The notes under the pieces are model-generated. The model did not search any database, was not told where the DNA came from, and saw only the letters and a program-made list of their open reading frames with translations. The position numbers were made by a program, and so were the translations under genes. A DNA stretch of 64,000 bases, taken from Prochlorococcus sp. MIT 1300. GTDB lineage: Bacteria > Cyanobacteriota > Cyanobacteriia > PCC-6307 > Cyanobiaceae. The stretch's first letter is position 1. Every line of letters begins with the position of its first letter. Location of the stretch: contig NZ_CP139302.1 of assembly GCF_034092375.1 (NCBI RefSeq), forward strand, positions 1,116,001-1,180,000, given 5' to 3'. Below are positions 61,507 through 64,000 of the stretch, in pieces.

Positions 61507-62235
61507 ATGACAGGCATTGAATCAGAGATCTGGGAAAGACTTTGCAATACTAAGATAATTCCAATAGAAGTTACCTGGCTTGCTGATAAATACTCTCCAA
61601 CACTATCCAAAGAACTAAAAATTGCAATATGTGAACAGCTGGGCATGAAATCGCAAGAAGGCTGGAAGGCAATAAAAAATCTAATTAAAAAATATGGAAA
61701 ACAACCTGAACTAATTCTTGCCAGTGGGCTTTGTCATCAGGATGAAGCCAAAGAACTTCTTCTCAACACTATAAAAGAAGAGGATGGAAAGTTTAATATA
61801 ACAACAATTAGGGCACTTAACTGCTGGGGCGCAGAACTGCCAATAAGCTTGCTAAAGCAAATTCTTGAATCTCTAGAACAAGAAATTAGACTTGCAGGAA
61901 TTGATTTGCTAAAGTTTAAATTACATACACTTAGTGAAAAAGAAATTTTAGAATTAACCAAAAACCTGCTTATTGACATACGTGATCCAATATTAGTTGC
62001 GACTATCAGGGTATTACAACGCCGAGACGAAGAATCTATTAGCGAAAAGCTAAGAATTTTAGTTGAAGAGGGTTCTGATGTTGTTGCTAAATCAGCGTTA
62101 ATTGCTTTAGGTTCAATAGGGACCCATAAAAGTTATGAAATTCTTACTTGCCTATTTAAAACACTACCTCCAGGGATTAAAAGGGATCTAACCAACAAAC
62201 AACTCAAGAGCCAATATAGATTTGCAAATACTTAG
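61507..62235 (+). CDS. HEAT-repeat-like protein, nitrite-island
   Basis: The 242-residue protein is all-helical by pattern, with repeating short helices such as ELILASGLCHQDEAKELLLN, TIRALNCWGAELPISLLKQI, and AKSALIALGSIGTHKSYEIL. This is typical of HEAT or PBS-lyase-type repeats. In cyanobacteria such proteins serve as scaffolds, including some linked to phycobilin attachment, but its location between focA and a CnaT-like gene suggests a role in nitrite use. Function is inferred from context only. ATG 61507 lies 22 nt after an NtcA box. Confidence 0.75.
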   Translation: MTGIESEIWERLCNTKIIPIEVTWLADKYSPTLSKELKIAICEQLGMKSQEGWKAIKNLIKKYGKQPELILASGLCHQDEAKELLLNTIKEEDGKFNITTIRALNCWGAELPISLLKQILESLEQEIRLAGIDLLKFKLHTLSEKEILELTKNLLIDIRDPILVATIRVLQRRDEESISEKLRILVEEGSDVVAKSALIALGSIGTHKSYEILTCLFKTLPPGIKRDLTNKQLKSQYRFANT

Positions 62236-62316
62236 GTTATCAAGATAAAACCATGATCTAAGCAACACATCTTAGATATAATACAAACAATTATTTAAAT
62301 AGCAGGGCAATTACCA

Positions 62317-63390
62317 GTGACTTTCGATATCCATATGGAAGAAGCTATCGAAAAGCGCTTCAAAAATTATCTCCGCAAAATAGCAAGTGGTGAAAAAACA
62401 AGTCGAGGACTGAGTAGAGAAGAGTCTGCAGATGCTTTAAAAGCAATTCTTACTGGCAAAGCAAGTCCAGCTCAAATAGGAGCATTCTTCATTGCTCATC
62501 GTATTCGCCGACCGGAACCACAAGAACTTGCTGGAATGCTTGATACTTACCTATCACTTGGCCCAAAGCTTAAATCAGTGAATAATCAAAGAGCTCCCAT
62601 TTGTTTTGGGATGCCTTTCGATGGACGTAAAAGAACCACACCAATCTATCCATTGACAACCCTTGTATTACTAAGCGCAAATCAGCCAATTGTGTTACAA
62701 GGTGGAGGAAAAATGCCAATTAAATATGGAATAACTACATCTGAGCTTTTCAAGAGTCTTAGTCTAAATGTCACAGGATCAACAATCCATCAAGTTCAAA
62801 CTGGGTTCGATAAGAATGGGTTGGCAATTATTCACCAACCAGACCATTTCAAATTAGCCGAAGGAATAATCAATTATCGAGATGAAATAGGCAAACGTCC
62901 ACCTATAGCAAGTATGGAACTAATCTGGACAGCTCACCAAGGAAAGCATATTTTGATTAGTGGCTATGTACATCCACCTACTGAAGCAAGAGCCTGGAAA
63001 GCGCTTGATATTATTGGAGAAAACAATATTATAACTATAAAAGGTTTAGAAGGAAGTATAGATTTACCCACAAGTCGTGCATGTATTACAGCTCGCGTTC
63101 AGAACAAAAATATTGAAAGATTGATCTTGCACCCTCGAGATTACAATTGCCACTCAAGTGACATTGAATGGAAAAGTGTACCAGAATGGAGTGCACACGC
63201 ATTGCAAGCACTTGAGAATAAAGGCCCTTTAAAAACAGCTCTTTATTGGAATGCAGGCGTATACCTATGGTTTTCTGGGTTAACAAAGACTTTAAAAGAA
63301 GGCATCGAACTTACAGAGTCTCTTCTCTCTTCTGGAGAAACATTGAAGAAGCTCAGTGAACTAATTAAATGGGAAAACTTGAGACAGTAA
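62317..63390 (+). CDS. TrpD-like (anthranilate phosphoribosyltransferase family) protein, CnaT-like
   Basis: The protein is 357 residues with the TrpD fold: N-terminal helical domain (LSREESADALKAILTGKASP, then QIGAFFIAHRIR) and the nucleoside-phosphorylase-like core. The PRPP/Mg motif expected as GTGGD is replaced at about 97-108 by FGMPFDGRKRTT, and the usual KHGN region reads GGGKMPIKYGIT, so TrpD activity is unlikely. In Anabaena the TrpD-like CnaT is required for expression of the nirA operon. Location next to nirA fits that role. GTG 62317 or ATG 62335 may be the start. Confidence 0.82.
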   Translation: MTFDIHMEEAIEKRFKNYLRKIASGEKTSRGLSREESADALKAILTGKASPAQIGAFFIAHRIRRPEPQELAGMLDTYLSLGPKLKSVNNQRAPICFGMPFDGRKRTTPIYPLTTLVLLSANQPIVLQGGGKMPIKYGITTSELFKSLSLNVTGSTIHQVQTGFDKNGLAIIHQPDHFKLAEGIINYRDEIGKRPPIASMELIWTAHQGKHILISGYVHPPTEARAWKALDIIGENNIITIKGLEGSIDLPTSRACITARVQNKNIERLILHPRDYNCHSSDIEWKSVPEWSAHALQALENKGPLKTALYWNAGVYLWFSGLTKTLKEGIELTESLLSSGETLKKLSELIKWENLRQ

Positions 63391-63568
63391 TCTATAGCAT
63401 AAAATTTGATTGGTTTTGTCACACCTAAGGCCAAAGAACAAGTGTCCAACTCAATCCGTTTCTAAAAGGTTCCTGAAACATTCAAAAAAATTGATATTAA
63501 AACACTAGAAGCTATATGGATAGTGATTTGACTGAGCCTACGTAAAGTATTTGAATGAAGTATTTGAG

Positions 63569-64000
63569 ATGGTGAGATCGAACATGACTCAATTGAAAAT
63601 GCGTAGATTTAAAGCTCCAGTACTTCTGTGTGCATTCATAACATTGTTGAACGACAGGTTAAGTGAAACAATCCTCCTTCCGCTTTTACCCAAACTCAAA
63701 CAACTTTTTGACTTCAGCGCAACAAATCTAGGACTGCTTGCAGGCACTTATGCGTTAGCCCAATTTGCAGTAGCACCACTTATAGGTGCATTAAGCGACC
63801 GGTATGGTCGCAAACCCATAATGACAATCTGCGTTGGCGGATCAGTCATAGGGCTAGGGCTTTTTAGTTTGACAGTCGGATTGAATTGGAACTCTCTACT
63901 CCCAGATTGGAAAAATCTCACATCATTACTACTCGGTTTATTGTTTCTATCAAGAATTATTGATGGTGCAAGCGGAGGAACCGTAGCTAGTGCAACTGCT
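63569..64000 (+). CDS. Major facilitator superfamily transporter, N-terminal fragment
   Basis: The ORF runs off the right edge. From ATG 63569 (or 63584) it encodes at least four hydrophobic segments and the MFS motif A GALSDRYGRKPIM between helices 2 and 3. The start FKAPVLLCAFITLLNDRLSE followed by LPLLPKLKQLFDFSATNLG is like TetA/multidrug-type MFS proteins. The substrate cannot be judged from the fragment. It is downstream of the CnaT-like gene, after a 178-nt gap in which I saw no gene. Confidence 0.85.
   Translation, partial: MVRSNMTQLKMRRFKAPVLLCAFITLLNDRLSETILLPLLPKLKQLFDFSATNLGLLAGTYALAQFAVAPLIGALSDRYGRKPIMTICVGGSVIGLGLFSLTVGLNWNSLLPDWKNLTSLLLGLLFLSRIIDGASGGTVASATA

Overview
The window looks like the chromosome of a marine picocyanobacterium, most likely a low-light-type Prochlorococcus. 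The reasons are the compact gene layout, the moderately AT-rich sequence (judged by eye, not computed), the frequent TTG/GTG starts, a Flv1/Flv3 flavodiiron pair, two acyl-lipid Delta-9 desaturases, a CbiX-type chelatase and many short proteins typical of this group. No phage, transposon, CRISPR or plasmid genes were seen. Gene identities rest on motif recognition, because no database search was possible.

Layout. 0-9 kb holds housekeeping and amine metabolism: argJ (cut by the left edge), coaE, gatB, thiO-like oxidase, ndk, speA and alaS. 9-14 kb holds a SNF2-family ATPase, a SWIM zinc-finger protein and a MEKHA-domain protein in tight succession. 14-17 kb is a complete TRAP transporter (binding protein, small and large permease) with overlapping stops and starts. 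17-21.3 kb holds flv3, flv1 and an NAD(P)H:FMN-reductase-like gene. 21.3-27 kb has small conserved-looking genes, gcvP, gcvH and a PLP enzyme of the aluminium-resistance family. 27-30 kb has two Delta-9 desaturases flanking an unknown gene. 30-38.5 kb has rplI, dnaB, mnmG, a chorismate-lyase-like gene, small unknowns, a SprT-like protease and ligA. 38.5-43.6 kb has a TVP38-type membrane protein, valS, small genes and tRNA-Val(UAC). 43.6-56.4 kb has mazG, speE-speB, gcvT, aspS, a group 2 sigma factor, pyrG-queE, queC, pabB and pabC.

The most interesting part is 56.4-63.4 kb, which reads as a nitrite-assimilation island. It contains siroheme synthesis (cobA, cbiX-like), a promoter region with two exact NtcA boxes, ferredoxin-nitrite reductase (nirA), an unannotated-looking 47-residue ORF with an internal repeat, a nitrite/formate channel (focA), an unknown protein, a HEAT-repeat-like protein behind a third exact NtcA box, and a TrpD-like protein without the PRPP-binding signature. 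That last gene resembles CnaT, which is required for nirA-operon expression in Anabaena. Two long perfect hairpins mark the 3' ends of nirA and focA. An MFS transporter begins at the right edge.

How the genes work together: speA, speB and speE cover arginine to agmatine, putrescine and spermidine, with no speD in the window. gcvP, gcvH and gcvT give three of the four glycine-cleavage proteins, split over two loci. pabB and pabC give p-aminobenzoate for folate. queE and queC give preQ0. cobA and the CbiX-like chelatase supply the siroheme that NirA needs.
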